Shown here in pieces: positions 49,784-59,380 of a DNA stretch of 64,000 nucleotides (the first letter of the stretch is position 1; the number at the start of each line of letters is the position of its first letter). The DNA is from Streptomyces minutiscleroticus. Lineage in GTDB: Bacteria; Actinomycetota; Actinomycetes; Streptomycetales; Streptomycetaceae. Below the pieces are notes generated by a model. The model saw only the letters and a program-made list of their open reading frames with translations. It made no database searches and was not told the DNA's origin. Both the position numbers and the translations under genes were made by a program. The stretch spans positions 62,001 through 126,000 of the forward strand of contig NZ_BMVU01000020.1 of the NCBI RefSeq assembly GCF_014650875.1, written 5' to 3'.

Positions 49784-52450
49784 TCAGTCCTCCAGGACCG
49801 GCAGCAGCTCCGGCAGGTGGCCGTCCGACAGGGACGCCGCCCGCCGTCGTTCCTCGGGCACCTCGCCGTACAGCGTGGTGCGCGGCCTGGCCGGGCGGCC
49901 GGCCGCCTCCGCCACGGCGATCAGGTCCTTGACCGACTTGTACGAGCCGTAGGACGAGCCCGCCATGCGGGAGATGGTCTCCTCCATCAGCGTGCCGCCG
50001 AGGTCGTTGGCGCCGGAGCGCAGCATCTCGGCCGCGCCCTCCGTGCCCAGCTTCACCCAGCTCGTCTGGATGTTGGGGATGTGCGGGTGGAGCAGGAGCC
50101 GGGCCATCGCCGTGACCGCGCGGTTGTCGCGCATCGTCGGGCCGGGCCGCGAGATGCCCGCGAGGTACACCGGCGCGTTGGTGTGGACGAAGGGCAGCGT
50201 CACGAACTCCGTGAAGCCGCCGGTGCGTTCCTGGATCCCGGCGAGCGTGCGCAGGTGGCCGAGCCAGTGCCGGGGCTGGTCCACGTGCCCGTACATCATC
50301 GTCGAGGAGGAGCGGATGCCCAGCTCGTGGGCGGTGGTGATCACCTCGATCCAGGTGGCCGCGGGCAGCTTGCCCTTGGTGAGGATCCAGCGGACCTCGT
50401 CGTCGAGGATCTCCGCAGCCGTGCCGGGGACGGTGTCGAGCCCGGCCTCCTTGGCGGCCGTCAACCACTCGCGGACGGACAGGCCGGTGCGGGTCGCGCC
50501 GTTGACGACCTCCATCGGGGAGAAGGCGTGCACGTGCATGCCGGGCACGCGTTCCTTCACCGCCCGCGCGATGTCGAAGTACGCCGTGCCGGGCAGGTCC
50601 GGGTGGATGCCGCCCTGCATGCAGACCTCGACCGCGCCCACGTCCCAGGCCTGCTGGGCGCGGTCGGCGACCTGCGACAGCGACAGGGTGTAGGCGTCGG
50701 CGTCGGTGCGGCGCTGGGCGAAGGCGCAGAACCGGCAGCCGGTGTAGCAGACGTTGGTGAAGTTGATGTTCCGGGTGACGATGTACGTGACGTCGTCGCC
50801 CACCGCCGACTTGCGCACGTCGTCCGCGATCCGGCACAGCGCGTCCAGCGCCGGGCCGTCCGCGTGCAGCAAGGCGAGCGCCTCGTCGTCCGTGAGCCTC
50901 GTCGGGTCGTCGGCGGCCGTCGCCAGCGCGGCCCGTACGTCGGTGTCGATGCGCTCGGGCGCCATGCCGGGCGCGGCGGCCTCGCGCAGCGCCTCCCAGT
51001 CGCCGTACACCTCGTCGAAGTCGTCGCGCCGGTCGCCGGTGCGGCCCTCGGTGTCGATGGTGGCGTGCAGGTCGGTACGGCCCGAGGGCGTGAAGACCTC
51101 CTCGGGCTCCTGCCACGGGCGGCCCTCGACCACCGCGTCCTCGCGCGCCAGGCCCGTCTCCGGATCGGCGAGCGCGCGCACGTGCGGCAGCAGCCGCGGG
51201 TCCAGCCAGGGCTCGCCGCGCCGTACGAACTCCGGGTAGACGCAGAGGCGTTCGCGCAGCTCGAAGCCGGCCGCCCGGGAGCGTTCGGCCAGTTCCTCGA
51301 TCTGCGGCCAGGGGCGTTCGGGGTTGACGTGGTCGATGGTGAGCGGGGAGACCCCGCCCCAGTCGTCGATGCCGGCGGCGATGAGGCGCTCGTACTCGGA
51401 GTCGACGAGGTTCGGCGGCGCCTGGAGGCAGGCGCTCGGGCCCATGATGTGGCGGGCGACGGCGACGGCCGCGACCAGCTCGTCCAGCTCCGCGTCCGGC
51501 ATCCCGCGCATCGCCGTGTCCGGCTTGGCGCGGAAGTTCTGGATGATCAGCTCCTGGACGCCGTGGTAGGCGCGGGAGACCCGGCGCAGCGCGAACAGCG
51601 ACTCGGCCCGCTCCTCGTAGGTCTCCCCGATGCCGATGAGCAGTCCGCTGGTGAACGGCACGGACGAGCGGCCCGCGTCCTCCAGCACGCGCAGCCGCAC
51701 GGCCGGCTCCTTGTCCGGGGACCCGTAGTGCGGGCCGCCCGGCTCCGACCACAGCCGGGTGGCGGTCGTCTCCAGCATCATCCCCATGGACGGGGCGACG
51801 GGCTTGAGCCGCTGGAAGTCCGTCCACGACATCACACCCGGGTTCAGGTGCGGCAGCAGGCCGGTCTCCTCCAGGATGCGGATCGAGATCGCCCGCACGT
51901 AGGCGAGGGTGTCGTCGTAGCCGTGCGCGTCGAGCCACTCGCGCGCCTCGGGCCAGCGGTCCTCGGGCTTGTCGCCGAGGGTGATCAGGGCTTCCTTGCA
52001 GCCGAGGGCGGCGCCCTTGCGGGCGATGTCGAGGACCTCGTCCGGGGACATGAACATCCCGTGGCCCTCGCGGCGCAGCTTGCCGGGGACGGTGACGAAC
52101 GTGCAGTAGTGGCACTTGTCGCGGCACAGCCGGGTGAGCGGGACGAACACGCTCTTGGAGTACGTGATGACGCCGGGGCGGCCCGCCGCCTCGAGTCCTG
52201 CGTCGCGCACCCGGGCGGCCGACGCGGCCAGGTCCTGGAGGTCCTCGCCGCGCGCCTGCAGCAGCACGGCCGCCTCGGCGACGTCCAGGGCGACGCCGTC
52301 GCGGGCCCGTTTCAGCGCCCGGCGCATCGCGTTGGCGGTGGGGCGCGGAGCGGCCCCGGAGCCGGGAGGCTCGGTGCGGGCGGTGGATTTCCGCTGCTCG
52401 GGGCGGTGCGCGGGCTGCTGGTCGGACTGGTCGGGCTGCGCATCAGTCAT
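49784..52450 (-). CDS. fbiC: 7,8-didemethyl-8-hydroxy-5-deazariboflavin (FO) synthase
   Basis: 888 residues from ATG 52450. A fusion of CofG and CofH, two radical S-adenosylmethionine enzymes that together join tyrosine to a pyrimidine to make FO, the chromophore of cofactor F420. The first iron-sulfur motif is LCRDKCHYCTF near residue 113, the second VCYTGCRFCAF near 570. F420 supports tetracycline- and aminoglycoside-type biosynthesis and redox chemistry in Streptomyces. The N-terminal ~60 residues are a hydrophilic extension. No Shine-Dalgarno site is present, but TATGCT lies six bases upstream, suggesting a leaderless message. Confidence 0.95.
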   Translation of the reverse strand: MTDAQPDQSDQQPAHRPEQRKSTARTEPPGSGAAPRPTANAMRRALKRARDGVALDVAEAAVLLQARGEDLQDLAASAARVRDAGLEAAGRPGVITYSKSVFVPLTRLCRDKCHYCTFVTVPGKLRREGHGMFMSPDEVLDIARKGAALGCKEALITLGDKPEDRWPEAREWLDAHGYDDTLAYVRAISIRILEETGLLPHLNPGVMSWTDFQRLKPVAPSMGMMLETTATRLWSEPGGPHYGSPDKEPAVRLRVLEDAGRSSVPFTSGLLIGIGETYEERAESLFALRRVSRAYHGVQELIIQNFRAKPDTAMRGMPDAELDELVAAVAVARHIMGPSACLQAPPNLVDSEYERLIAAGIDDWGGVSPLTIDHVNPERPWPQIEELAERSRAAGFELRERLCVYPEFVRRGEPWLDPRLLPHVRALADPETGLAREDAVVEGRPWQEPEEVFTPSGRTDLHATIDTEGRTGDRRDDFDEVYGDWEALREAAAPGMAPERIDTDVRAALATAADDPTRLTDDEALALLHADGPALDALCRIADDVRKSAVGDDVTYIVTRNINFTNVCYTGCRFCAFAQRRTDADAYTLSLSQVADRAQQAWDVGAVEVCMQGGIHPDLPGTAYFDIARAVKERVPGMHVHAFSPMEVVNGATRTGLSVREWLTAAKEAGLDTVPGTAAEILDDEVRWILTKGKLPAATWIEVITTAHELGIRSSSTMMYGHVDQPRHWLGHLRTLAGIQERTGGFTEFVTLPFVHTNAPVYLAGISRPGPTMRDNRAVTAMARLLLHPHIPNIQTSWVKLGTEGAAEMLRSGANDLGGTLMEETISRMAGSSYGSYKSVKDLIAVAEAAGRPARPRTTLYGEVPEERRRAASLSDGHLPELLPVLED

Positions 52451-52456
52451 GGCCCG

Positions 52457-52462
52457 AGCATA
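52457..52462 (-). promoter_or_regulatory. -10 element for a leaderless fbiC transcript
   Basis: TATGCT on the minus strand ends six bases before the fbiC ATG, so transcription would start at or next to the start codon. No good -35 was found. Confidence 0.4.
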
Positions 52463-52702
52463 CGAGCGTCCTCCCAAAAGGTGTACGGCGGTCAGACGTG
52501 ACGACCTGCACGTACGGGGCCCGGAGGGCGTCGCGGGCGGGTCCGCGCGCCGCCGCCCGCGGGCGTTCCGCGCGGCCCCCGCCGCGGCCCGCCGCCCCGT
52601 ACCGAAAGCTGCCGATCCCCTTCCCGTGGACCGCGGTTCATGGATCGATACGAACGTTGTGCACGCCATTCCTGCACCATCCGACTCATGGGGAGCAGCA
52701 GC

Positions 52703-54250
52703 ATGTGCGAGGACGAGCACGGCGTCGGCAGGCGCACCCTGTTCGTGACGGGGGCGGCGGCCGCGCTTACGTTGGGGGGTGTGAGCTTCGCCGAAGGAGC
52801 CGAGGGAGCCGAGAAGCCCGGCAGGTCGGGGGCGGCGGCCGCGGCGGGGACGACGCGGACCCGGACGGTACGGGGCACCCTGCCCGTGGGATCGCCGGAC
52901 TACGTGTACCTGCCCGTCGAAGTCCCGCCGGGCGTGCGGGAGATACGGGTCGCGTACACCTACGAGAGGCCGGCCGTGCCCGCCGGCACGCAGGGCAACG
53001 CGCTCGACATCGGGATCTTCGACCCGCGCGGCACGGACCTCGGCGGCAGGGGCTTCCGCGGCTGGTCGGGCGGGGCGCGCTCGGAGTTCTTCCTGCGCGC
53101 GGACGACGCCACCCCCGGCTACCTCCCCGGTCCGGTCCGGCCGGGCATCTGGCACATCGTGCTCGGCCCCTACACGGTGGCCCCGGGGGGACTGCCCTAC
53201 GAGGTCACCGTGACGCTGACGTTCGGCGAGCCCGGCACCACGCCGAAGCCCGTCCATCCGCCGGAGCGCGCGAAGGGACGGGGGCGGGCCTGGTACCGCG
53301 GGGACTGCCACCTGCACTCCTGGTACTCCGACGGGCGGCGCACGCCCGAGGAGATCGCGGCGCTCGCGCGCGCCGCGGGCCTGGACTTCATCAACTCCTC
53401 CGACCACAACACCCATGCCGCGCACCCGCACTGGGCCGGCGCCGCGGGCGACGACCTGCTGGTCCTGCTGGGCGAGGAGGTGACCACCCGCAACGGCCAC
53501 GTCCTCGCGATCGGCACCGACCCGGGCACGTTCGTCGACTGGCGCTACCGGGCCCGCGACCACCGCTTCGGCCGCTACGCCCGCGAGATCCGCCGCTCCG
53601 GCGGCCTGGTCGTCCCGGCCCATCCGCACGCCACCTGCATCGGCTGCTCCTGGAAGTTCGGCTTCGGCGACGCGGACGCGGTCGAGGTGTGGAACGGGCC
53701 GTACACCCCGGACGACGAGGTCGCCCTCGCCGACTGGGACGCCATGCTGGTCGCCTCGGTGCGCTCGGCCGACGGCTCCTGGCTCCCCGCCATGGGAGGC
53801 AGCGACGCCCACCGCGACCCCGACGCCGTGGGCACCCCGCAGACGGTCGTCCTCGCCGACGACCTGACCCGGGAGGCGGTCCTGGAGGGCATCAGGGCCG
53901 GCCGCTCCTACGTCGCGGAGTCGCGGGAGGTGTCGCTGTCCTTCTCGGCGGCGGGCCCCCGGGGCGAGCACGCGGGCATCGGCGAGCGGCTGCGCGTCGG
54001 ACCGGAGGCACCGGTCGCGGTCCGGCTGACGGTCGCGGGCGCGCCCGGCTGCACCCTCCGCCTCGTCACGGACCAGGGCGTGCTGCTCACCTCCGGCACG
54101 CTGCCGGAGTCGGGCGAGGGCACGCTCCGGTGGCGGACCACCCCGGCGTACGCGGCCTACGTCCGCGCGGAGGTGCGCCACGCGCCGACGGCGCCGGAGC
54201 TGCCCGGCCGGCCGGCGGCGTTCACGAACCCGGTGTTCCTCGGCCGCTGA
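52703..54250 (+). CDS. PHP-domain phosphoesterase, Tat-secreted (CehA/McbA type)
   Basis: 515 residues from ATG 52703, with GGGAG just upstream; ATG 52688 and 52640 are open alternatives. The N-terminus GVGRRTLFVTGAAAALTLGG is a twin-arginine signal, implying export folded. A beta-rich N-terminal domain (~residues 40-190) precedes the PHP metal site: CHLHSWYSDGRRTPEEIAALA, then NSSDHNTHA and VVPAHPHATC, with GGSDAHRDPD near the end. These His/Asp residues bind two or three metal ions. CehA-like proteins hydrolyse carbamate or phosphate esters. It diverges from fbiC over 252 bases. Confidence 0.87.
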   Translation: MCEDEHGVGRRTLFVTGAAAALTLGGVSFAEGAEGAEKPGRSGAAAAAGTTRTRTVRGTLPVGSPDYVYLPVEVPPGVREIRVAYTYERPAVPAGTQGNALDIGIFDPRGTDLGGRGFRGWSGGARSEFFLRADDATPGYLPGPVRPGIWHIVLGPYTVAPGGLPYEVTVTLTFGEPGTTPKPVHPPERAKGRGRAWYRGDCHLHSWYSDGRRTPEEIAALARAAGLDFINSSDHNTHAAHPHWAGAAGDDLLVLLGEEVTTRNGHVLAIGTDPGTFVDWRYRARDHRFGRYAREIRRSGGLVVPAHPHATCIGCSWKFGFGDADAVEVWNGPYTPDDEVALADWDAMLVASVRSADGSWLPAMGGSDAHRDPDAVGTPQTVVLADDLTREAVLEGIRAGRSYVAESREVSLSFSAAGPRGEHAGIGERLRVGPEAPVAVRLTVAGAPGCTLRLVTDQGVLLTSGTLPESGEGTLRWRTTPAYAAYVRAEVRHAPTAPELPGRPAAFTNPVFLGR

Positions 54251-54282
54251 CGCCCCGCCGGCCCGCGTGGGCGGGGCGTCAG
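54247..54282 (+). terminator. terminator overlapping the PHP gene stop
   Basis: A perfect 13-bp stem (54247-54259 with 54270-54282) closes a 10-base loop; the stop codon TGA 54248-54250 lies within the left arm. Bases 54283-54700 before afsR contain no other gene; the promoter of afsR must lie there but I see no consensus match. Confidence 0.65.
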
Positions 54283-54700
54283 CGGAGCAACCGGCGCCCG
54301 CCCGGCCGCCGTACGCCCCCTACGCCCGCCCCGCGCGCCGTGGACGTCACTGCGCAGGCCGCCTCCCCGCGCGCCGTCCGCGCCGCTCCCCGGCCGCCCG
54401 CGCCGGACGGCGGCGCGTCCCGGAGCACCCTGAGCGGCGGACGGCGCCCCCGGCGACGCGCCGTCCCCGGCGGGCCTGCGGACCCGGGTCCGCATCCGGG
54501 CCGACGGCGCGTCCCCCCTCCGGCGGACGGGCGGTCCACCGGACGGGGACCCTCCCTCGTGCGGGGACGGTGTGACTGCTTTGTGAGGTCTTCCGGCGCG
54601 CCTCATTGCAATCTGTGATCGGTGCCTCCCACGGCTGACGTATCCGGCGCGCACAAGGCAAACTGGCCTGGTTGTCAGGACGGTTCGCAGGGGGACAGCG

Positions 54701-57649
54701 ATGAGCGGTGTACCGCGGGTGCCGGAGCAGCGGGGTCCCGCCGACACGGCGGCACCGCGCTTCGGCGTGCTCGGCCCGGTGCGCGCCTGGCGCGGGACGG
54801 AACCCCTGCCCACCGGCTCCCCGCAGCAGCGCGCCCTGCTCGCCGCGCTGCTGCTGCGCGAGGGCCGCACGGCCACGGCCGCCGAGCTGATCGACGCGCT
54901 GTGGGGCGAGGACCCGCCCTCGCAGGCCCTGGCGGCGGTCCGCACGTACGCCTCCCGGCTGCGCAAGGTGCTCGACCCCGGCGTCCTGGTCAGCGAGTCC
55001 GGCGGCTACGCGATCCGGGTGCCCGGCGAGGGGAGCCTGGACGTCGTCCGCGCGCACGAGCTGGCGGCCGAGGCCGAGCGGGCCAGGAACGCCGGGGACC
55101 TGTGCCGCTCCCGCGCGCTGCTGAACGAGGCGCTGGACCTGTGGGACGGCGAGCCGCTGGCAGGCGTGCCGGGGCCGTACGCCGAGGCGCAGCGCACCCG
55201 CCTCGCGGAGTGGCGGCTGCAGCTGACCGAGACCCGCCTGGACATGGACCTGGAGCAGGGCTGCCACGCGGAGGCGGTCTCGGAGCTGACCTCCCTGACG
55301 GCGGCCCACCCGCTGCGCGAGCGCCTGCGGGAGCTGCTGATGCTGGCGCTGTACCGCAGCGGCCGGCAGGCGGAGGCGCTCGCCGTCTACGCGGACACGC
55401 GGCGGCTGCTCGCCGGGGAGCTGGGCGTCGACCCGCGCCCGAGCCTGCGGGACCTCCAGCAGCGCATCCTCCGGGCCGACCCCGCCCTCGCCGAGCCCCC
55501 GGCGGCCGGGGGCACGGCCGCGGCCCCGCCGCTGCGGCCCGCCCAGCTGCCCGCCACCGTGCCGGACTTCACCGGCCGGACCGCGTTCGTGCGGGAGCTG
55601 GGCGAGGCGCTGGCGACGGCGGCGTCCGGCACGGCCCGCGTGATGGCGGTCTCGGCCCTGGCCGGCATCGGCGGCGTGGGCAAGACGACGCTGGCGGTGC
55701 ACGTGGCGCACCACGCGCGGACGTCCTTCCCCGACGGACAGCTGTACGTGGACCTGCAGGGCGCCGGGGCCCGGGCGGCGGAGCCCGCGGCGGTCCTCGG
55801 GGCGTTCCTGCGGGCGCTCGGCACGCCGGACCCGGCGGTGCCCGACACGCTGGAGGAGCGGGCGGCGCTGTTCCGCTCCGTGCTGGCCGGGCGCCGGGTG
55901 CTGGTCCTGCTCGACAACGCGCGCGACGCGGCGCAGGTCCGGCCGCTGCTGCCCGGCACGGAGGGGTGCGCGGCGCTGGTCACCAGCCGGACGCGGATGG
56001 TGGACCTGGCCGGGGCGCACCTGGTGGACCTGGACGTGATGGCGCCGGACGAGGCGCTGGAGCTGTTCACCCGGATCGTGGGCGCGGAGCGCGTGGCGGC
56101 GGAGCGGAACGCGGCGCTCGACACCGTGGCGGCCTGCGGCTTCCTGCCGCTGGCGATCCGCGTCGCGGCCTCCCGCCTGGCGGCGCGGCGCACCTGGACG
56201 GTGGCGGCGCTCGCGGCGCGGCTCGCGGACGAGCGGCGCCGCCTGGACGAGCTGCGGGCGGGCGACCTGGCGGTGAAGGCGACGTTCGAGCTGGGCTACG
56301 GGCAGCTGGAGCCGGCCCAGGCCCGCGCGTTCCGGCTGCTGGGCCTGGCCGACGGCCCGGACGTCTCGCTGGCCGCCGCGGCGGCCCTCCTCGACCTGCC
56401 CCTCGACCGGACGGAGGACCTGCTGGAGTCCCTGGTGGACACCTCCCTGCTGGAGTCCGCCGCGCCCGGCCGCTACCGCTACCACGACCTGGTCCGGCTC
56501 TACGCGCGTGCATGCGCGGAGCGCGACGAGCACCCGTCCGCCGAACGGGAGGCGGCGCTCTCCCGGCTGCTGGACTTCTACCTGGCCACGGCGGCCCGCG
56601 TGTACGCCGCGGAGCGGCCCGGCGACCGCACGGTGGACCACCTGGAGCCGACGCGCCGTCCGGGCCTGGAGTTCGCCGACGACGGCGCGGCCCTGGACTG
56701 GCTGCACTCCGAGGCCGCCTGCATCCTGGCCTGCGTCCGGCAGTCCCTGGGGCCCGGGACGCTGCGCCGGGGCGTCGACCTGCTGCTGGCCTCCAAGGAC
56801 CTGGCGGAGTCGGGCGCCGGCTCCCTGCCGTACGAGGCGGCCGCCCGGGCGGCCCGGGACGCGGCCCGCGACCTGGGCGACGCCCGCGCCGAGGGCCGGG
56901 CCCGCGTCACGCTCGCGCAGGTGCTGTGCACCGCGGGCCGGTTCGACGAGGCGGCCGCGGAGGCGGAGCGGTCCGAGGAGCTGGGCCGGACTGCCGACGA
57001 CCCCTGGACCTGCGGCAACGCGCCCAACGAGCGGGGCATCGTCGCCCTGTGCAAGAACGAGCACGCCGCCGGCGAGGCGCACCTGCTGCGGGCGATCGAG
57101 GCCTTCCGCGCGGACGGCAACCGCCCCGGCGAGGCCAGCGCGCTGTGCAACCTCTCGCGCGTGCTGGTGGCCGTGGACCGCACCGCCACGGCCGTCGAAC
57201 TCGTCCAGGAGGGCGTCGCCATCTACGACGAGCTGGGGCTGACCGTCCGGCTCGCCAACGCCCGCTACGCCCTGGGCATCGCCCTCGGCCACATGGGGCG
57301 CGGCGGCGAGGCCCTGGAGCAGCTGACCATGGCGCTCCACACCTTCGCCGGGAACCGGCAGCGGCTGTGGGAGGGCACCACGCACTACCGCATCGCCCAG
57401 GTGCACCTCGCCGCCCGCCGCCCCGCCCTCGCGGCCCGCCACGCGGAGCAGGCGCTCGGCATCGGCTGCATCGGCGGCGAGTGGATGCGCGCCAACGTGC
57501 TGACCGCCCTCGGCCGCTCGCTCGTCGGGCTGGGCCAGGCCGACCGGGCGCGCGCGTGCTGGACCGAGGCGCTCGCCGTCCACGAGGCGGCCGGAGCGCC
57601 CGAGGCCGAGGAGCTGCGGGGTCTGCTCACACCGGTCGCGGTGGCCTGA
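54701..57649 (+). CDS. afsR: AfsR, SARP-family global regulator
   Basis: 982 residues from ATG 54701 with GGGGGA upstream; S. coelicolor AfsR is 993. Order of domains: OmpR-like winged helix (FGVLGPVRAWRG to ISESGGYAIRV-type sequence, about 20-110), bacterial transcriptional activation domain (to ~280), NB-ARC ATPase with P-loop ALAGIGGVGKTTL near 325 and Walker B RRVLVLLDN, then TPR-like helices from about 700 to the end. It is phosphorylated by Ser/Thr kinases such as AfsK, and activates afsS to raise antibiotic production. The afsS gene follows directly, 241 bases downstream, confirming the assignment. afsK is not in this window. Confidence 0.93.
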   Translation: MSGVPRVPEQRGPADTAAPRFGVLGPVRAWRGTEPLPTGSPQQRALLAALLLREGRTATAAELIDALWGEDPPSQALAAVRTYASRLRKVLDPGVLVSESGGYAIRVPGEGSLDVVRAHELAAEAERARNAGDLCRSRALLNEALDLWDGEPLAGVPGPYAEAQRTRLAEWRLQLTETRLDMDLEQGCHAEAVSELTSLTAAHPLRERLRELLMLALYRSGRQAEALAVYADTRRLLAGELGVDPRPSLRDLQQRILRADPALAEPPAAGGTAAAPPLRPAQLPATVPDFTGRTAFVRELGEALATAASGTARVMAVSALAGIGGVGKTTLAVHVAHHARTSFPDGQLYVDLQGAGARAAEPAAVLGAFLRALGTPDPAVPDTLEERAALFRSVLAGRRVLVLLDNARDAAQVRPLLPGTEGCAALVTSRTRMVDLAGAHLVDLDVMAPDEALELFTRIVGAERVAAERNAALDTVAACGFLPLAIRVAASRLAARRTWTVAALAARLADERRRLDELRAGDLAVKATFELGYGQLEPAQARAFRLLGLADGPDVSLAAAAALLDLPLDRTEDLLESLVDTSLLESAAPGRYRYHDLVRLYARACAERDEHPSAEREAALSRLLDFYLATAARVYAAERPGDRTVDHLEPTRRPGLEFADDGAALDWLHSEAACILACVRQSLGPGTLRRGVDLLLASKDLAESGAGSLPYEAAARAARDAARDLGDARAEGRARVTLAQVLCTAGRFDEAAAEAERSEELGRTADDPWTCGNAPNERGIVALCKNEHAAGEAHLLRAIEAFRADGNRPGEASALCNLSRVLVAVDRTATAVELVQEGVAIYDELGLTVRLANARYALGIALGHMGRGGEALEQLTMALHTFAGNRQRLWEGTTHYRIAQVHLAARRPALAARHAEQALGIGCIGGEWMRANVLTALGRSLVGLGQADRARACWTEALAVHEAAGAPEAEELRGLLTPVAVA

Positions 57650-57700
57650 GACGGGCCGTGCCCGCCCCGGCCGCGACGGTCCGGGACGGCCGCCGGCCAC

Positions 57701-57722
57701 GTTCATCGAACGTTTATGGGCG
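57701..57722 (+). promoter_or_regulatory. 11-bp direct repeats, AfsR/PhoP-type box of afsS
   Basis: GTTCATCGAAC (57701-57711) and GTTTATGGGCG (57712-57722) are adjacent 11-base units beginning GTTYAT. Such repeats are the binding sites of AfsR and PhoP, which compete at the afsS promoter in S. coelicolor. They lie 52 bases after the afsR stop codon. Confidence 0.6.
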
Positions 57723-57890
57723 GCTGCCACTCTTCAGTACGTCGAGCCGTCGCGTCGGGGGGCAGACGGATCGACCGGGTCCGCACAGAGGTGAGCGGAC
57801 CGGGGGCGTCCGTCCGGCGGTCCACGGGGGAACTGCCGGGCGGACGTCTCCGCAGCGCACGGTCCACGCACGCATCCATGGGGGAGCACC

Positions 57891-58118
57891 ATGAGCGACG
57901 CCGAGAAGAACGAGAACCTCACCGTCCAGGGCGACAGCCACGCCCCGGCCCCGCCGGCCGACGGCGTGAGGACCCTGGGCGACAGCCACGCGCCCGCCCC
58001 GCCCGCGGGCGACGAGGGCACCGCCACCGTCCAGGGCGACAGCCACGCCCCGGCCCCGCCGGCCGACGGTGTGAGGACCCTGGGCGACAGCCACGCGCCG
58101 GCGCCCGGCAACGGCTGA
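57891..58118 (+). CDS. afsS: AfsS-like regulatory small protein
   Basis: 75 residues from ATG 57891 (about 63 in S. coelicolor). The protein is built of repeats: GDSHAPAP occurs four times, at residues 14-21, 30-37, 49-56 and 65-72, with ADGVRTL or DEGTATVQ between them. AfsS is known as a sigma-like or nucleoid-influencing small protein that raises antibiotic synthesis by an unsettled mechanism. The extra length here comes from a 35-codon duplication. It follows afsR on the same strand and is probably controlled by AfsR through the repeats at 57701. Confidence 0.9.
   Translation: MSDAEKNENLTVQGDSHAPAPPADGVRTLGDSHAPAPPAGDEGTATVQGDSHAPAPPADGVRTLGDSHAPAPGNG
57921..58101 (+). repeat. 105-bp tandem duplication inside afsS
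   Basis: The segment starting 57921 is repeated from 58026, a period of exactly 105 bases (35 codons). The first ~74 bases of the two copies differ at one site (GGCGTG versus GGTGTG). The reading frame is preserved. Confidence 0.85.
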
Positions 58119-58213
58119 GGACCACCGTCCCGACGGGGGCCGGCCGCGGCGGCGCGGAGGGGGAGCCGCCGCGGCCGCGGCGTGTCCGGCGCGGGGCCGG
58201 ACACGGACACACG

Positions 58214-58244
58214 GAAGGGGCCGGGCTCGCAGCCCGGCCCCTTC
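58214..58244. terminator. bidirectional terminator
   Basis: A perfect 14-bp stem (58214-58227 with 58231-58244) and 3-base loop stand between convergent afsS and ccsB. Confidence 0.75.
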
Positions 58245-58297
58245 GGCGTGCGCGCCGTCCCGCCGCCGGTGCCCACAGGCCGTGGACACCGCTTTGG

Positions 58298-59380
58298 TCA
58301 GACCCCGGCGTACGAGTGCTTGCCGGAGACGAAGATGTTGACGCCGTAGTAGTTGAACAGCCAGCAGGCGAAGGCGATCAGCGCCAGGTAGGCGGCCTTG
58401 CGGCCCTTCCAGCCGGCCGTCGCGCGGGCGTGCAGGTAGGCGGCGTACGCGACCCAGGTGATGAAGGACCAGGTCTCCTTCGGGTCCCAGCCCCAGTAAC
58501 GGCCCCAGGCGTCGCCCGCCCAGATCGCGCCCGCGATGATCGTGAAGGTCCACAGCGGGAAGACCGCGGCGTTCACCCGGTAGGAGAACTTGTCCAGCGA
58601 GGCGGCCGCGGGCAGCCGCTCCAGGACGGACGAGGCGAACCGGCCGGGCTGCCCGCCGCTCGCGAGCTTGTTCTCGTAGGAGTCGCGGAACAGGTAGAGC
58701 AGGGTCGAGACCGCGCCCACGTAGAAGACGGCGCCGCAGAAGATCGCGGTGGAGACGTGGATCCACAGCCAGTACGAGTGCAGGGCGGGCACCAGCTGGT
58801 CGCTGGCGGTGTACAGCACCGTGACGGCGAGGCCGAGGTCCAGCAGGACCGTGGTGATCAGCGGCAGGCCGATCCAGCGGACGTTCTTGCGGAGCGCGAG
58901 CAGGCCCAGGTAGACGCCGACGGCGACGGTGGAGAAGGTGATGTTGAACTCGTACATGTTGCCCCACGGCGCCCGCTCCACCGAGAGCGCGCGGGTGACG
59001 ACGCCCGCCGCCTCGATGAGGAAGGCGAGCACCGTGAGGGAGACGGCGATCCGGCCGTAGAGGTCGCCCTGCTCGTCGCCGCCGTGCGCGCCGGGGCCGT
59101 CCGGCACGTCGCGGGCGCCGGAGGCGGCCCGCGTGACCACCTTCGGACGCTCCAGGACGGCCGTGCCGCCCTGCGTCTTGACCCGGATCTCCGGAGCGGC
59201 GGCCTCGGCCGTGCCCTTCCCGGTGAGCGCGGCGGCGGTGCGGCCGACCTTGCTGCGGCTGCCGAAGAGCCATTCGGCGATGTACGCGAAGAAGGCCAGG
59301 GTGTAGACGGCCATCGCGGAGTAGATCAGCGTGTTGCTGAGGCTCGCTAGGTTTTCGTTGGTCGCGGCGGCGAGAGTCAC
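58298..59380 (-). CDS. ccsB: cytochrome c biogenesis protein CcsB (ResC)
   Basis: 360 residues, ATG 59380 overlapping the resB stop as ATGA. A polytopic membrane protein that, with ResB, carries haem across the membrane and attaches it to apocytochrome c (system II). The WWD haem-handling motif is WGRYWGWDPKETWSF, and conserved histidines lie in nearby helices (TAYLHAR-type, HSYWLWIHVSTAI). About eight hydrophobic helices are visible, with a hydrophilic insert near residues 55-100. It ends the resA-ccdA-resB-ccsB operon. Confidence 0.95.
   Translation of the reverse strand: MTLAAATNENLASLSNTLIYSAMAVYTLAFFAYIAEWLFGSRSKVGRTAAALTGKGTAEAAAPEIRVKTQGGTAVLERPKVVTRAASGARDVPDGPGAHGGDEQGDLYGRIAVSLTVLAFLIEAAGVVTRALSVERAPWGNMYEFNITFSTVAVGVYLGLLALRKNVRWIGLPLITTVLLDLGLAVTVLYTASDQLVPALHSYWLWIHVSTAIFCGAVFYVGAVSTLLYLFRDSYENKLASGGQPGRFASSVLERLPAAASLDKFSYRVNAAVFPLWTFTIIAGAIWAGDAWGRYWGWDPKETWSFITWVAYAAYLHARATAGWKGRKAAYLALIAFACWLFNYYGVNIFVSGKHSYAGV

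Noticed and set aside
54347..57730. 1127-codon minus-strand frame opposite afsR
   Set aside because: Antisense shadow; Arg/Gln/His-rich with no domain, opposite a clear SARP gene.
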